Shown piece after piece: positions 8,967 through 17,549 of a stretch of DNA of 64,000 nucleotides. The notes under the pieces were generated by a model. The model saw only the letters and a program-made list of their open reading frames with translations, made no database searches and was not told where the DNA came from. Made by a program: the position numbers and the translations under genes. Positions within the stretch are counted from its first letter, which is position 1, and each line of letters opens with the position of its first letter. This DNA is from Bacillota bacterium (GTDB lineage: Bacteria; Bacillota; Clostridia; Lachnospirales; Lachnospiraceae). The stretch spans positions 253,357 through 317,356 of the forward strand of contig JAEVYY010000026.1 in the NCBI GenBank assembly GCA_023392535.1, given 5' to 3'.

Positions 8967-9911
8967 ATGTCATTTTCTGGAGAAGTAAAAGAGGAATTAT
9001 CGAAACATGTTAGTTCAGCCAGACATTGTCAATTAGCAGAATTAGCAGCCCTTATTCAATACAATGGAAAAATTCTTTCGGATGAAAATGAAAATAAAGT
9101 GATTAAAATTCAAACCGAAAATCTGATTGTAGCTAGAAAATACTTTACATTATTAAGAAAAACATTTAATATAGATACTGAAATTGCAGAGTCATCCCTA
9201 AGGGAGCATACAAAGGTGAATACATATGTAAGCTGTCTGAATGATGTAAAAGCAGTTAACAGGGTACTACAAGCTCTTAAAATAGTTGACAAAAATGGGA
9301 ATTATCTAACATCCATGGACGTAATTAATCCTATGATCGTTAAAAATAGCTGTTGTAAAAGAGCTTTTTTACGAGGTGCTTATCTGGCGATCGGATCTAT
9401 GAGCGATCCGGAGAAAAGTTATCATTTTGAATTGGTCTGCCTGAGTGAAGCGCAAGCCATTCAGATCAGAGACATCATGATAGGATTTCAGGTAGATGCT
9501 AAGATTGTAGTACGGAAAAAATATTATGTGGTATATGTAAAAGAAGGTTCTGGTATTGTTGATTTATTGAATATTATGGAAGCACATGTTTCACTGATGA
9601 ACTTGGAAAATCTTCGTATTTTAAAAGAAATGCGAAATTCTATCAATAGAAGAGTAAATTGTGAGGCAGCTAATATTACGAAGACTGTGAATGCAGCTTC
9701 GAAACAAATCGATGATATATTGTATATTCAAAAAACAGCAGGTTTTAGTTGTTTACAAGATAACTTAAGAGAAATGGCGGAAGTAAGAATAGAACATCCA
9801 GAAGCTACGCTCAAAGAATTGGGAGGATATCTTGATCCCCCGGTGGGCAAATCGGGTGTGAATCATAGGCTTAGGAAACTAAGTGAATTTGCTGACAAGC
9901 TTAGACGGTAA
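8967..9911 (+). CDS. whiA: WhiA family DNA-binding protein
   Basis: Homologue of the Streptomyces sporulation regulator WhiA; in Firmicutes it is linked to cell division and chromosome segregation. The protein has an N-terminal region resembling LAGLIDADG homing endonucleases (with the typical KRAFLRGAYLAIGSMSDP) and a C-terminal helix-turn-helix around LKELGGYLDPPVGKSGVNHR. Length 314 is normal. ATG 8967 follows TAGGAG. Eleven bases separate it from the Crh-like gene. Confidence 0.95.
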   Translation: MSFSGEVKEELSKHVSSARHCQLAELAALIQYNGKILSDENENKVIKIQTENLIVARKYFTLLRKTFNIDTEIAESSLREHTKVNTYVSCLNDVKAVNRVLQALKIVDKNGNYLTSMDVINPMIVKNSCCKRAFLRGAYLAIGSMSDPEKSYHFELVCLSEAQAIQIRDIMIGFQVDAKIVVRKKYYVVYVKEGSGIVDLLNIMEAHVSLMNLENLRILKEMRNSINRRVNCEAANITKTVNAASKQIDDILYIQKTAGFSCLQDNLREMAEVRIEHPEATLKELGGYLDPPVGKSGVNHRLRKLSEFADKLRR

Positions 9912-9922
9912 AGGAGGATATT

Positions 9923-10183
9923 ATGATTAGAAAAACAATGAAAGTACAGTTAGACGGTGGTCTGGAAGCCAGACCGGTAGCAGTATTGGTACAAGTCGCA
10001 AGTCAGTTTGAGAGTTCTGTCTATGTAGAGGCAGAAGGCAGAAAAGTAAATGCAAAAAGCATCATGGGAATGATGACGTTGGGTTTATCGTCTGGTGAAG
10101 ATGTATCGGTAGAAGCAGATGGAGCGGACGAGCAGTCGGCAGTAGAAAGTATCGAAAAATACTTAAGTGGTGCAGAACAATAA
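9923..10183 (+). CDS. crh: Crh-like HPr protein with Glu15 in place of His15
   Basis: HPr-fold protein of 86 residues. The HPr active-site motif GLHARP is GLEARP here, so His15, which accepts phosphate from EI, is Glu15, while the regulatory serine is kept at exactly residue 46 (KSIMGMM). Bacillus subtilis Crh likewise lacks His15 (Gln) and acts only as an HprK substrate and CcpA cofactor. The position directly after rapZ-whiA matches the Bacillus crh locus. I infer a catabolite-repression role without phosphotransfer activity. AGGAGG precedes ATG 9923 and a terminator follows. Confidence 0.92.
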   Translation: MIRKTMKVQLDGGLEARPVAVLVQVASQFESSVYVEAEGRKVNAKSIMGMMTLGLSSGEDVSVEADGADEQSAVESIEKYLSGAEQ

Positions 10184-10231
10184 CATATTTATTTGAATTA
10201 TTTTGTAACAAAAGTTCATAATATAAGATAC

Positions 10232-10262
10232 AAAAAGGAATGCATAAGTATTCCTTTTTTTC
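10232..10262 (+). terminator. Rho-independent terminator after crh
   Basis: AAAAAGGAAT (10232-10241) pairs with ATTCCTTTTT (10250-10259), followed by further T. It ends the hprK-crh operon. Confidence 0.85.
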
Positions 10263-10336
10263 TGTATGTTTTATATAATGTATATACTATAACAGCAGTA
10301 ATTTGTATAATCCGTAAACGGCAGATGGGAGCAACT

Positions 10337-11236
10337 ATGAAAAAGAAAAAAATGTTATTTATATACAATCCTCATGCTGGTAAGGCAAATATTAAAAGCA
10401 ATTTATTAGATATTATTGATATTTTTACAAAGGCTGCATACGAAGTTACCGCATATCCGACTCAATTTGTTGGAGATGCGATTGCGGTGTCCCGTGAGAG
10501 GTCTGGTGATTTTGATATCGTAGTATGCAGTGGGGGGGATGGTACGTTGGATGAGGTAGTGACGGGAATTATGCAATGTTCTGTCAGACCAACAATTGGC
10601 TATATTCCGGCTGGTAGCACCAATGATTTTGCAAATAGCCTTCATATTCCAAAGAGTATGATGAAAGCAGCAGAGACAGTGGTTGAAGGAATGGAATTTC
10701 CTTGTGATATTGGGGCTTTTAATGATGATACATTCGTATATATTGCAGCATTTGGCCTTTTTACTGATGTATCTTATGAAACAAAACAAGATGTTAAAAA
10801 TTTGTTGGGACATATGGCTTACTTACTTGAGGGCATGAAGAGATTATCTGTGATTCCAACGTACAGGATTAAAATCCGATATGGAGAGGAAGTCATAGAG
10901 GATGAGTTTATTTTTGGTATGATTACTAATTCCGAATCCGTAGGTGGATTTAAAAGGATTACTGGTAAATGGGTAGAGTTAGATGATGGTATGTTTGAAG
11001 TAACACTGATTAGAAATCCTCGTAATGCAATTGAATTAAATTCTATTTTGACAGCACTTGTATTAAAAGATATAGACACAGAATATATGTACTGCTTTAG
11101 AACAAGTCATATTGAGCTGGAATCTGAGGAAGAGATAGCCTGGACATTGGATGGTGAATTTGGCGGAATCCATAAAAAGGCAATTATCGACAATTGTAAG
11201 AAAGCCATAAACATCATGGTTCCTAAGAAAAAATGA
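10337..11236 (+). CDS. YegS/DagK-family lipid kinase
   Basis: Predicted diacylglycerol kinase-like enzyme that phosphorylates a membrane lipid with ATP, recycling diacylglycerol to phosphatidate or acting on a related lipid. Motifs are NPHAGKA near the N-terminus, the nucleotide-binding GGDGTLDEV (about 66-74) and GYIPAGSTNDFA. I start it at ATG 10337, five bases after GGGAG. The open frame runs further upstream, but that extension crosses the crh terminator. Product length 299 is typical. Exact lipid substrate is not determined by sequence. Confidence 0.9.
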   Translation: MKKKKMLFIYNPHAGKANIKSNLLDIIDIFTKAAYEVTAYPTQFVGDAIAVSRERSGDFDIVVCSGGDGTLDEVVTGIMQCSVRPTIGYIPAGSTNDFANSLHIPKSMMKAAETVVEGMEFPCDIGAFNDDTFVYIAAFGLFTDVSYETKQDVKNLLGHMAYLLEGMKRLSVIPTYRIKIRYGEEVIEDEFIFGMITNSESVGGFKRITGKWVELDDGMFEVTLIRNPRNAIELNSILTALVLKDIDTEYMYCFRTSHIELESEEEIAWTLDGEFGGIHKKAIIDNCKKAINIMVPKKK

Positions 11237-11256
11237 TAAATATTTCACATTTATAG

Positions 11257-11285
11257 TTCCATTTTTAATGGAAGTAGGATATAAT
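11257..11285 (+). promoter_or_regulatory. Candidate promoter of fba with an inverted repeat over the -35
   Basis: TATAAT at 11280-11285, with a weak TTCCAT at 11257-11262 seventeen bases upstream. TTCCAT and ATGGAA (11268-11273) form an inverted repeat across the -35/spacer, so it may be an operator. Confidence 0.4.
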
Positions 11286-11329
11286 AAGGACGGTTTAAAA
11301 ATGTTAATTAATTAATGGAGGTAAATAAA

Positions 11330-12193
11330 ATGTTAGTATCAGCAGCAGAAATGCTTAAAAAGGCAAAAGCTGGCCATTATGCAGTCGGTCAATTCAACAT
11401 CAACAACTTGGAATGGACAAAGGCAGTTTTACAAGCAGCTCAGGAAAATAACTCACCGGTTATCTTAGGCGTATCAGAAGGTGCTGGAAAGTACATGACA
11501 GGATACAAGACAATCGTTGGAATGGTTAATGGAATGATTGAAGAAATGAACATCACAGTTCCAGTAGCACTTCATTTAGATCATGGTTCCTATGATCACT
11601 GCTATAAATGTATTGAAGCTGGTTTTTCTTCTATCATGTTTGATGGTTCTCATTATCCAATTGAAGAGAATGTTGCAAAAACAAAAGAATTAGTTGCTGC
11701 AGCTCATGCAAAGGGAATTTCTATTGAAGCAGAAGTAGGTTCAATCGGTGGAGAAGAGGATGGCGTTATTGGCGCAGGCGAATGTGCTGATCCAGAAGAA
11801 TGTAAAGCAGTAGCTGATTTGGGAATTGACTTCTTAGCAGCTGGTATCGGAAACATTCATGGAAAATATCCGGCTAACTGGAAAGGACTTTCATTTGAAA
11901 CGTTAGATGCTATTCAAAAATTGACAGGAGATATGCCATTGGTACTTCACGGTGGTACAGGTATCCCTGATGAAATGATCCAGAAAGCAATTGACCTTGG
12001 TGTTGCCAAAATCAATGTGAATACAGAATGTCAGTTAGTATTTGCTGATGCAACACGTAAATATATCGAAGCTGGAAAAGACTTAGAAGGAAAAGGATTT
12101 GATCCTCGTAAGTTATTAGCTCCAGGAGTGGAAGCAATCAAAGCGAAAGTGAAAGAAAAAATGGAAATATTTGGTTCTGTAAACCAAGCTTAA
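11330..12193 (+). CDS. fba: Class II fructose-1,6-bisphosphate aldolase
   Basis: Zinc-dependent aldolase that interconverts fructose 1,6-bisphosphate with DHAP and glyceraldehyde 3-phosphate. It shows HLDHG (82-86) with the catalytic Asp and a zinc His, the AAGIGNIHG and LVLHGGTGIP metal and phosphate loops, and INVNTECQ. The start is ATG 11330, eight bases after GGAGG; the ATG at 11315 overlaps the ribosome site. Length 287 is typical of the Firmicutes type. A terminator follows, so it is monocistronic, as expected for a highly expressed glycolytic gene. A second family member, at 40055, belongs to the sugar cluster. Confidence 0.95.
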   Translation: MLVSAAEMLKKAKAGHYAVGQFNINNLEWTKAVLQAAQENNSPVILGVSEGAGKYMTGYKTIVGMVNGMIEEMNITVPVALHLDHGSYDHCYKCIEAGFSSIMFDGSHYPIEENVAKTKELVAAAHAKGISIEAEVGSIGGEEDGVIGAGECADPEECKAVADLGIDFLAAGIGNIHGKYPANWKGLSFETLDAIQKLTGDMPLVLHGGTGIPDEMIQKAIDLGVAKINVNTECQLVFADATRKYIEAGKDLEGKGFDPRKLLAPGVEAIKAKVKEKMEIFGSVNQA

Positions 12194-12209
12194 TAAAATT
12201 ACATTATTA

Positions 12210-12243
12210 GAAACTCCCACAGCGCATGCTGTAGGAGTTTTTA
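12210..12243 (+). terminator. Rho-independent terminator after fba
   Basis: AAACTCC-ACAGC arm (12210-12222) pairs with GCTGT-GGAGTTT (12227-12239) with one mismatch and a GCAT loop, followed by T-rich sequence. Confidence 0.85.
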
Positions 12244-12317
12244 AATTTTTAGATAATTTGCACTGTTTTCCTAAATAAAAATTGTTGCACATTTTTGCAT
12301 ACGAGCAGATCGTAACG

Positions 12318-13718
12318 TCAACCCTTATGGGAGATGTAATTTTTAGTGATTGTAATTACTTCATCGGACATTAAAGTTATGGCAATTAAGTTTGGAATAG
12401 CCATAAATCCATTTAACGTATCAGAGATATCCCATACCAGATTCAGTGATGTTACACATCCGACATTTATAAAGCAAACAAACAGGATTTTGTAGGGTTT
12501 GATGGCTTTGTTTCCAAATAAGTATGTAACAGCGCGTTCGCCATAGTAGGACCACGCCAGTAACGTTGAAAATGCAAACAGGATTATGCTGATAGAAACA
12601 ATTTCACCGCCAAAAGGTATAGCAGACATAAAGGCCTTATTTGTAAGAGCGGTGCCACTGATAACATCAATTCCATTGTTTATATCTGCGAGGTATTGCT
12701 TCGTATTGTAAACACCACTTGTAAGAATTGCGAGTGCTGTTATGGTACATATGATCAGCGTATCGACAAGAACTTCAAAAATTCCCCACATTCCTTGTAT
12801 GACTGGTTCTTTCACATCGGATGCAGAATTGACAGTTACAGAGGAGCCAAGTCCAGCTTCATTGGAAAATACCCCTCTAGAAATACCTTTTTGCATTGCA
12901 ATTGCTATGCCATAGCCAATAACACCAGCGCTAGTAGCTCTAAAATTAAATGCTTCTTTAAAAATCATAGCAAAAGCGAAAGGTATTTTTTCGTAATTTA
13001 CAAGAATAACAGCAATCCCTCCCATTATATAGAAAATAGACATAAGGGGTACAAATTTATCAACGATGCTGGCAATACGTTTGATTCCGCCAATTATAAC
13101 AATAGAGATAATAATCATTAATAGAATACCAGTAACTTTTGGGTCGACACCATAAGATACTTTGAAACTACAAGCAATGGAATTAGCTTGTGTCATGTTG
13201 CCGATACCGAAAGAAGCAAGTGCATAAAAGATAGAATAAATAATCGCTAACCATTTTAGCCCAAGTCCCCTCTCTATGTAAATCATCGCACCGCCAACCC
13301 AATTTCCCTCTTTATTTTTATAGCGATATTTAATACCAAGTACATTTTCGGCATAAATTGTCATCATGCCCAAAAAAGCAGATACCCACATCCAGAAAAT
13401 AGATCCAGGACCACCTGTGACAATTGCAGTAGCAACTCCCGCGATGTTACCTGTTCCAATGGTGCCTGCGAGTGCGGTACATAAGGATTGAAACTGAGAA
13501 ATTGCATGCCTGTCATTTGTCTTAATCACCTTTTTATTACGGAATAATTGTAGAAATGTAACATCCAGCCAATCGTGTAGATGTGTGATTTGAAAAATAC
13601 CTGTTCGGATTGTAAACATAAACCCGACGGACAGAAAGGCGATTAGCATGATAGGTCCCCAAATAAAAGAGTTAAGAGCGTCATTCACATTTTTTATAAG
13701 ATGAATAAGATTTTCCAT
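12318..13718 (-). CDS. Sodium:alanine symporter family transporter (AGCS)
   Basis: Secondary transporter for alanine or glycine coupled to Na+ or H+, in the cytoplasmic membrane. The 466 residues hold about ten or eleven hydrophobic helices. Family signatures are the N-terminal GFMFTIRTGIFQI, the conserved TALAGTIGTGNIAGVATAI and GGPGSIFWMW in the ion/substrate pocket, and GVFSNEAGLGSS. GGAAGG precedes the start on the minus strand. It stands alone. Na+ coupling would fit the Na+-type ATP synthase predicted downstream. The substrate is inferred from the family. Confidence 0.93.
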   Translation of the reverse strand: MENLIHLIKNVNDALNSFIWGPIMLIAFLSVGFMFTIRTGIFQITHLHDWLDVTFLQLFRNKKVIKTNDRHAISQFQSLCTALAGTIGTGNIAGVATAIVTGGPGSIFWMWVSAFLGMMTIYAENVLGIKYRYKNKEGNWVGGAMIYIERGLGLKWLAIIYSIFYALASFGIGNMTQANSIACSFKVSYGVDPKVTGILLMIIISIVIIGGIKRIASIVDKFVPLMSIFYIMGGIAVILVNYEKIPFAFAMIFKEAFNFRATSAGVIGYGIAIAMQKGISRGVFSNEAGLGSSVTVNSASDVKEPVIQGMWGIFEVLVDTLIICTITALAILTSGVYNTKQYLADINNGIDVISGTALTNKAFMSAIPFGGEIVSISIILFAFSTLLAWSYYGERAVTYLFGNKAIKPYKILFVCFINVGCVTSLNLVWDISDTLNGFMAIPNLIAITLMSDEVITITKNYISHKG

Positions 13719-13816
13719 AATTCTTATTTTCCTTCCTATTTATCCTGTTATATTTATGATATGACAAGAAGAATAGAATCATGAAAGCAAACGAAAAAAT
13801 GTCTAAAAAGGGAGGA

Positions 13817-13843
13817 TGCCAAGTAAACATCGTTTACTTGGCA
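13817..13843. promoter_or_regulatory. Perfect 12-bp-arm palindrome upstream of the AGCS gene
   Basis: TGCCAAGTAAAC, a three-base spacer ATC, and GTTTACTTGGCA form a perfect inverted repeat about 100 bases upstream of the minus-strand AGCS start. It could be an operator or a terminator. The otherwise empty 340-base interval 13719-14058 contains only this and the cyclophilin terminator. Confidence 0.55.
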
Positions 13844-14011
13844 TTTATTATGAAAAAGTTATTTAAAAGTATTATTAATACTGTATCTGGTAGATTTATT
13901 TTTTGCTTTTATCTTATATTGATAGTATACGGAAAAAATTTGTATAAACAGTGATGCCTGAATTAAGTTTTTTTAAATTAATTATGAACAGAATATGAAT
14001 AAAAAGCATGA

Positions 14012-14036
14012 AAAAAGACTCTAAAAGAGCCTTTTT
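14012..14036 (-). terminator. Rho-independent terminator after the cyclophilin gene
   Basis: Read on the minus strand: an 11-base stem with one mismatch (arms 14026-14036 and 14012-14022), an AAA/TTT loop, and a T-rich 3' end. Confidence 0.75.
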
Positions 14037-14058
14037 AGTGAAAGTGTATATAAAATTT

Positions 14059-14580
14059 CTACAATTTATCTGGTTCAGGGTAATCTACACCAAAAGTATC
14101 TACCGTCATACATTTTATTTGTTGTTTATCAAGAGGTCTGTCTGAATGATCAGTATTTGTTTCTGCAATTTTATCAACGATATTCATTCCTTCTGTGATT
14201 TTACCAAAAGCAGCATAAGCACCATCTAAGTGCGGCGCATCCTTATGCATAATAAAGAACTGTGATCCAGCTGAATCAGGGTGCATGCTTCTAGCCATAG
14301 ATAAAACACCTGCTGTATGGAGTAATTTATTTTCTACACCGTTACTTGAAAATTCTCCCTTTATGCTGTATCCAGGACCGCCCATACCGGTACCATCCGG
14401 GCAACCGCCTTGAATCATGAAACCTTTGATGACTCTGTGAAAAACAAGGCTGTCGTAATATTTTTTTTGAATAAGGGATATAAAATTATTTACTGAAACA
14501 GGAGCAATATCTGGAAAAAGCTCTGCCTTCATGATATCCCCATTTTCCATTTCGATTGTTACTATTGGATTCTGTGACAT
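14059..14580 (-). CDS. Cyclophilin-type peptidyl-prolyl cis-trans isomerase
   Basis: Catalyses proline isomerisation during folding. The 173-residue single-domain protein carries the cyclophilin core: FHRVIKGFMIQGGCPDGTG with the catalytic Arg, SMARSMHPDSAGSQFFI, and the GAYAAFGKITEGM pocket. There is no signal peptide, so it is cytoplasmic. A GAAAGGAA ribosome site precedes the start. It is a separate minus-strand unit with its own terminator. Confidence 0.95.
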   Translation of the reverse strand: MSQNPIVTIEMENGDIMKAELFPDIAPVSVNNFISLIQKKYYDSLVFHRVIKGFMIQGGCPDGTGMGGPGYSIKGEFSSNGVENKLLHTAGVLSMARSMHPDSAGSQFFIMHKDAPHLDGAYAAFGKITEGMNIVDKIAETNTDHSDRPLDKQQIKCMTVDTFGVDYPEPDKL

Positions 14581-14690
14581 TTGTTTAGTTCCTTTCTGAT
14601 TATAAATTTGTATCTAGAAGGTATTGTAGCGAATAATTTCTGGTTCGTAAAGTAAAAAATAATAAAAGGCGATTTGTGTGAATTTTATCT

Positions 14691-14721
14691 ACTTTTCTAG
14701 CTAGTAAAAGTGTGGTATTAT
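14691..14721 (+). promoter_or_regulatory. Candidate tsaC-operon promoter overlapped by an inverted repeat
   Basis: TATTAT at 14716-14721 is preceded by TGG (extended -10). ACTTTTCTAG (14691-14700) and CTAGTAAAAGT (14701-14711) form an inverted repeat, with one extra T, over the -35 zone. No consensus -35 is visible. Confidence 0.4.
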
Positions 14722-14796
14722 ATTTAATGGAAACTTTGCAAAAAGTTCAGTAATGTGAGGGGAATAGATCCCTAGAACAAGGTATAGTGGACAAGT

Positions 14797-15861
14797 ATGA
14801 CAGAAAATAAATTAAAAACAGAACTAATCAAAATAGAAAAAGAAAAGATAGATTTACATGAAATTGCCAGAGCGGGTAAAATCCTACAGGGTGGTGGATT
14901 AGTTGCATTTCCTACAGAGACGGTATATGGACTCGGGGGAGATGCCTTAAATCCATTGTCCTCCGGAAAGATATATAAAGCAAAGGGTAGGCCTTCTGAT
15001 AATCCATTGATTGTGCATATTGCAAATTTGCAGGCATTAGAAAAAATAGTGACACATATTCCTGAGGCAGGAAAAAAGCTGGCAGATGCTTTTTGGCCAG
15101 GACCATTAACGATGATTTTTCATAAAAGAGATGTCGTGCCCAAAGAAACAACAGGGGGGCTCGAAACGGTAGCCGTCAGAATGCCAGATCATGAGATTGC
15201 CTTGGCGCTGATTGAAATGGGTGGCGGATATGTTGCAGCACCCAGTGCTAATCTGTCAGGGAAACCAAGTCCTACTTTAGCGAAATATGTATTGGAAGAC
15301 ATGAACGGACGTATTGATATGGTCATAGATGGAGGAGAAATTGGAATTGGACTGGAATCTACCATTGTGGACTTAACAGATACTATCCCTACTATATTGA
15401 GGCCTGGTTATATCACAATGGAAATGTTGACTTCAGTTCTGGGAGAAATAAAGATAGATCGAACTATTTTGGAAGGAAATAGCAAGCAGTCGCCTAAGGC
15501 ACCTGGAATGAAGTATAGGCATTATGCACCGAAAGGTGATTTGACAATTATAGATGGAGAGCAAAAAGCTGTTCGTGAAAAGATAAATATATTGACGAAA
15601 GAAAACCAGCAAAAAGGCGAAAAGGTAGGAATAATTGGTACACAGGAAAATATTGCATATTATTTTGCAGATTCTGTAAAAAGTGTCGGAAGCCGTTCGG
15701 ATGAGAAGGCAATAGCGAAAGTTCTCTATCAATTTTTAAGGGAGTTCGATGATGAAAATGTTACAATTATTTATGCGGAGGCATTTTCAACGGCTGGTAT
15801 AGGGCATGCAATTATGAATCGGCTATTAAAAGCGGCCGGTCATAAAATAATACATTTATAA
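14797..15861 (+). CDS. Threonylcarbamoyl-AMP synthase, two-domain Sua5 type
   Basis: Makes threonylcarbamoyl-AMP from threonine, bicarbonate and ATP for the t6A37 modification of ANN-decoding tRNAs. The N-terminal YrdC/TsaC domain has VAFPTETVYGLGGDA, KAKGRPSDNPLIVHI and FWPGPLTMI. The 354-residue length includes the C-terminal Sua5 domain starting around SPKAPGMKYRHYAPKGDL. The ribosome site before ATG 14797 is weak. It heads an operon with rpiB, upp and a dCMP deaminase, resembling the ywlC-rpiB-upp-atp region of Bacillus subtilis. Confidence 0.94.
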   Translation: MTENKLKTELIKIEKEKIDLHEIARAGKILQGGGLVAFPTETVYGLGGDALNPLSSGKIYKAKGRPSDNPLIVHIANLQALEKIVTHIPEAGKKLADAFWPGPLTMIFHKRDVVPKETTGGLETVAVRMPDHEIALALIEMGGGYVAAPSANLSGKPSPTLAKYVLEDMNGRIDMVIDGGEIGIGLESTIVDLTDTIPTILRPGYITMEMLTSVLGEIKIDRTILEGNSKQSPKAPGMKYRHYAPKGDLTIIDGEQKAVREKINILTKENQQKGEKVGIIGTQENIAYYFADSVKSVGSRSDEKAIAKVLYQFLREFDDENVTIIYAEAFSTAGIGHAIMNRLLKAAGHKIIHL

Positions 15862-15883
15862 GAAAGAAGAAAAGGAGATTACT

Positions 15884-16312
15884 ATGATAGCAATAGGTTG
15901 TGACCATGGTGGATACGATTTAAAACAAGAAATATTAAAGCATTTGGATCAAAGAAAGATTCTTTATAAAGATTATGGCTGTATGAAGAAAGAATCTTGT
16001 GATTATCCGGAATATGGGAAATTAGTTGCCAAATCAGTGGTGAGTGGTGAATGTGAAAAAGGAATCTTGATATGTACAACGGGCATTGGCATATCGATTA
16101 CAGCGAATAGGCAAAAGGGAATTAGGGCGGCATTATGTGCTGACACATTATCAGCAAAACTTACCAGGCTGCATAATAATGCAAATGTACTAGCGTTGGG
16201 AGCTGGAATCATAGGGCCGGAACTGGCTAAGGAAATCGTAGATACATTTTTGGATACACAATTTTCTAATGATGAAAGACATATTCGCCGTATTCATAAA
16301 ATAGAAGACTAA
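15884..16312 (+). CDS. rpiB: Ribose-5-phosphate isomerase B
   Basis: Interconverts ribose 5-phosphate and ribulose 5-phosphate in the non-oxidative pentose phosphate pathway. The 142-residue RpiB/LacAB fold shows the N-terminal IGCDHGGYDLK, the active-site cysteine loop CTTGIGISITANR, and RLHNNANVLALGAG with the conserved His. Residues fit RpiB better than the LacA/LacB subunits because catalytic Cys and His are on one chain. AAAGGAG precedes ATG 15884. The next gene, upp, uses PRPP made from the same ribose 5-phosphate. Confidence 0.92.
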   Translation: MIAIGCDHGGYDLKQEILKHLDQRKILYKDYGCMKKESCDYPEYGKLVAKSVVSGECEKGILICTTGIGISITANRQKGIRAALCADTLSAKLTRLHNNANVLALGAGIIGPELAKEIVDTFLDTQFSNDERHIRRIHKIED

Positions 16313-16355
16313 GATAACAAATACGCTTTGAAGGCGTATTCCAGGAGGAAAAGAG

Positions 16356-16985
16356 ATGAATAAAGTAGTAATTATGAACCATCCATTGATTCAACATAAA
16401 ATTGGAGTGATAAGAAGAGAAGAGACTGGTACCAAAGATTTCAGACAAACAATTGGTGAAATTGCAATGCTAATGTGCTATGAGGCGACTAGAGATTTAC
16501 CACTTGCGGATGTAGAAATAGAGACTCCGATTTGTAAAACGACGGTCAAAGAATTGAAGGGTAAAAAAATGGCGGTAATACCAATTCTCAGAGCTGGACT
16601 TGGTATGGTAGATGGAATGCTTGCACTAATTCCGGCTGCTAAAGTAGGGCATATTGGACTATACCGTGATCCCGATTCACTGGAGCCTGTAGAATATTAT
16701 TGTAAACTTCCAGCCGATTGTGCAGAAAGAGAAATATTTGTGGTTGATCCAATGCTTGCCACAGGAGGATCTTCTGTAGCAGCGATTCAAATGTTGAAGG
16801 ATAAAGGATGTAAGAATATACATTTTATGTGTATTATTGCCGCACCAGAAGGAATAGCAAAGATGCAGGAAGTTCATCCGGACGTTGATATCTATGTTGG
16901 TGCTTTGGATGAGAGATTGAATAGTCATGGTTATATTATTCCAGGACTTGGAGATGCTGGGGATCGAATTTTTGGAACAAAATAA
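16356..16985 (+). CDS. upp: Uracil phosphoribosyltransferase
   Basis: Pyrimidine salvage enzyme converting uracil and PRPP to UMP. All family marks are present in 209 residues: RREETGTKDFRQ near the N-terminus, PILRAGLGMVDGM, the PRPP loop VVDPMLATGGSS, and the C-terminal uracil pocket GYIIPGLGDAGDR. AGGAGGAAAAG precedes ATG 16356. A short hairpin (16320-16340) lies in the gap from rpiB without a U-tract. Confidence 0.97.
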   Translation: MNKVVIMNHPLIQHKIGVIRREETGTKDFRQTIGEIAMLMCYEATRDLPLADVEIETPICKTTVKELKGKKMAVIPILRAGLGMVDGMLALIPAAKVGHIGLYRDPDSLEPVEYYCKLPADCAEREIFVVDPMLATGGSSVAAIQMLKDKGCKNIHFMCIIAAPEGIAKMQEVHPDVDIYVGALDERLNSHGYIIPGLGDAGDRIFGTK

Positions 16986-17016
16986 ATAATAAGCGATATT
17001 TAGAAGAGGGTTTCTT

Positions 17017-17502
17017 ATGGGTAACAAAAGAGAGGATTATATTTCTTGGGATGAATATTTTATGGGAATATCTAAATTATCTGGACTACGTTCGAAAGAC
17101 CCACATACACAGGTCGGGGCATGTATTGTAAGTCAGGATAACAAAATTCTTTCCATGGGATATAACGGATTTCCAATGGGGTGTTCAGATGATGTCTTCC
17201 CATGGTCGCGGGAAGGAAATGAGCTGGATACAAAATATCCATTTGTCACACACAGTGAATTAAATGCTATTTTAAATTACCGGGGCGGTAGTCTGGAAGG
17301 AACTAAGTTATATGTATCTTTATTTCCTTGTAATGAATGCGCCAAAGCCATTATTCAGGCAGGTATAAAAACGATTGTATATGATTCTGACAAATATGAT
17401 GGGACACCGTCTGTAAAGGCTTCAAAAAAAATGCTTACAGCAGCAGGGGTCACTTTTTATCAATATAAGAGAACTGGTCGAAAAATAATTCTTGAGTTCT
17501 AA
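17017..17502 (+). CDS. dCMP/cytidine deaminase family protein (ComEB-like)
   Basis: Zinc deaminase that most likely converts dCMP to dUMP for thymidylate synthesis. The zinc motif HSELNAIL (His plus the catalytic Glu) and the paired cysteines PCNEC are intact. N-terminal HTQVGACIVS and the GYNGFPMGC substrate loop match ComEB/dCMP deaminases. Length 161. It follows upp, so the operon holds two pyrimidine salvage steps. Confidence 0.92.
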   Translation: MGNKREDYISWDEYFMGISKLSGLRSKDPHTQVGACIVSQDNKILSMGYNGFPMGCSDDVFPWSREGNELDTKYPFVTHSELNAILNYRGGSLEGTKLYVSLFPCNECAKAIIQAGIKTIVYDSDKYDGTPSVKASKKMLTAAGVTFYQYKRTGRKIILEF

Positions 17503-17549
17503 AATTCTGGGATCTGTTTAAATTCACAAAAGCAAAAGGAGGTGAGGGG

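Noticed and set aside
10193..10336. N-terminal extension of the lipid kinase reading frame
   Set aside because: It runs through the crh terminator and lacks a ribosome site; ATG 10337 has one and matches the family start.
12305..12315. Recurring GCAGATCGTAA sequence, also near 21726
   Set aside because: Two copies without shared context are within chance for this base composition; no structure surrounds them.
16320..16340. Hairpin between rpiB and upp as a terminator
   Set aside because: The stem is only seven bases, has no U-tract, and the operon continues through it.
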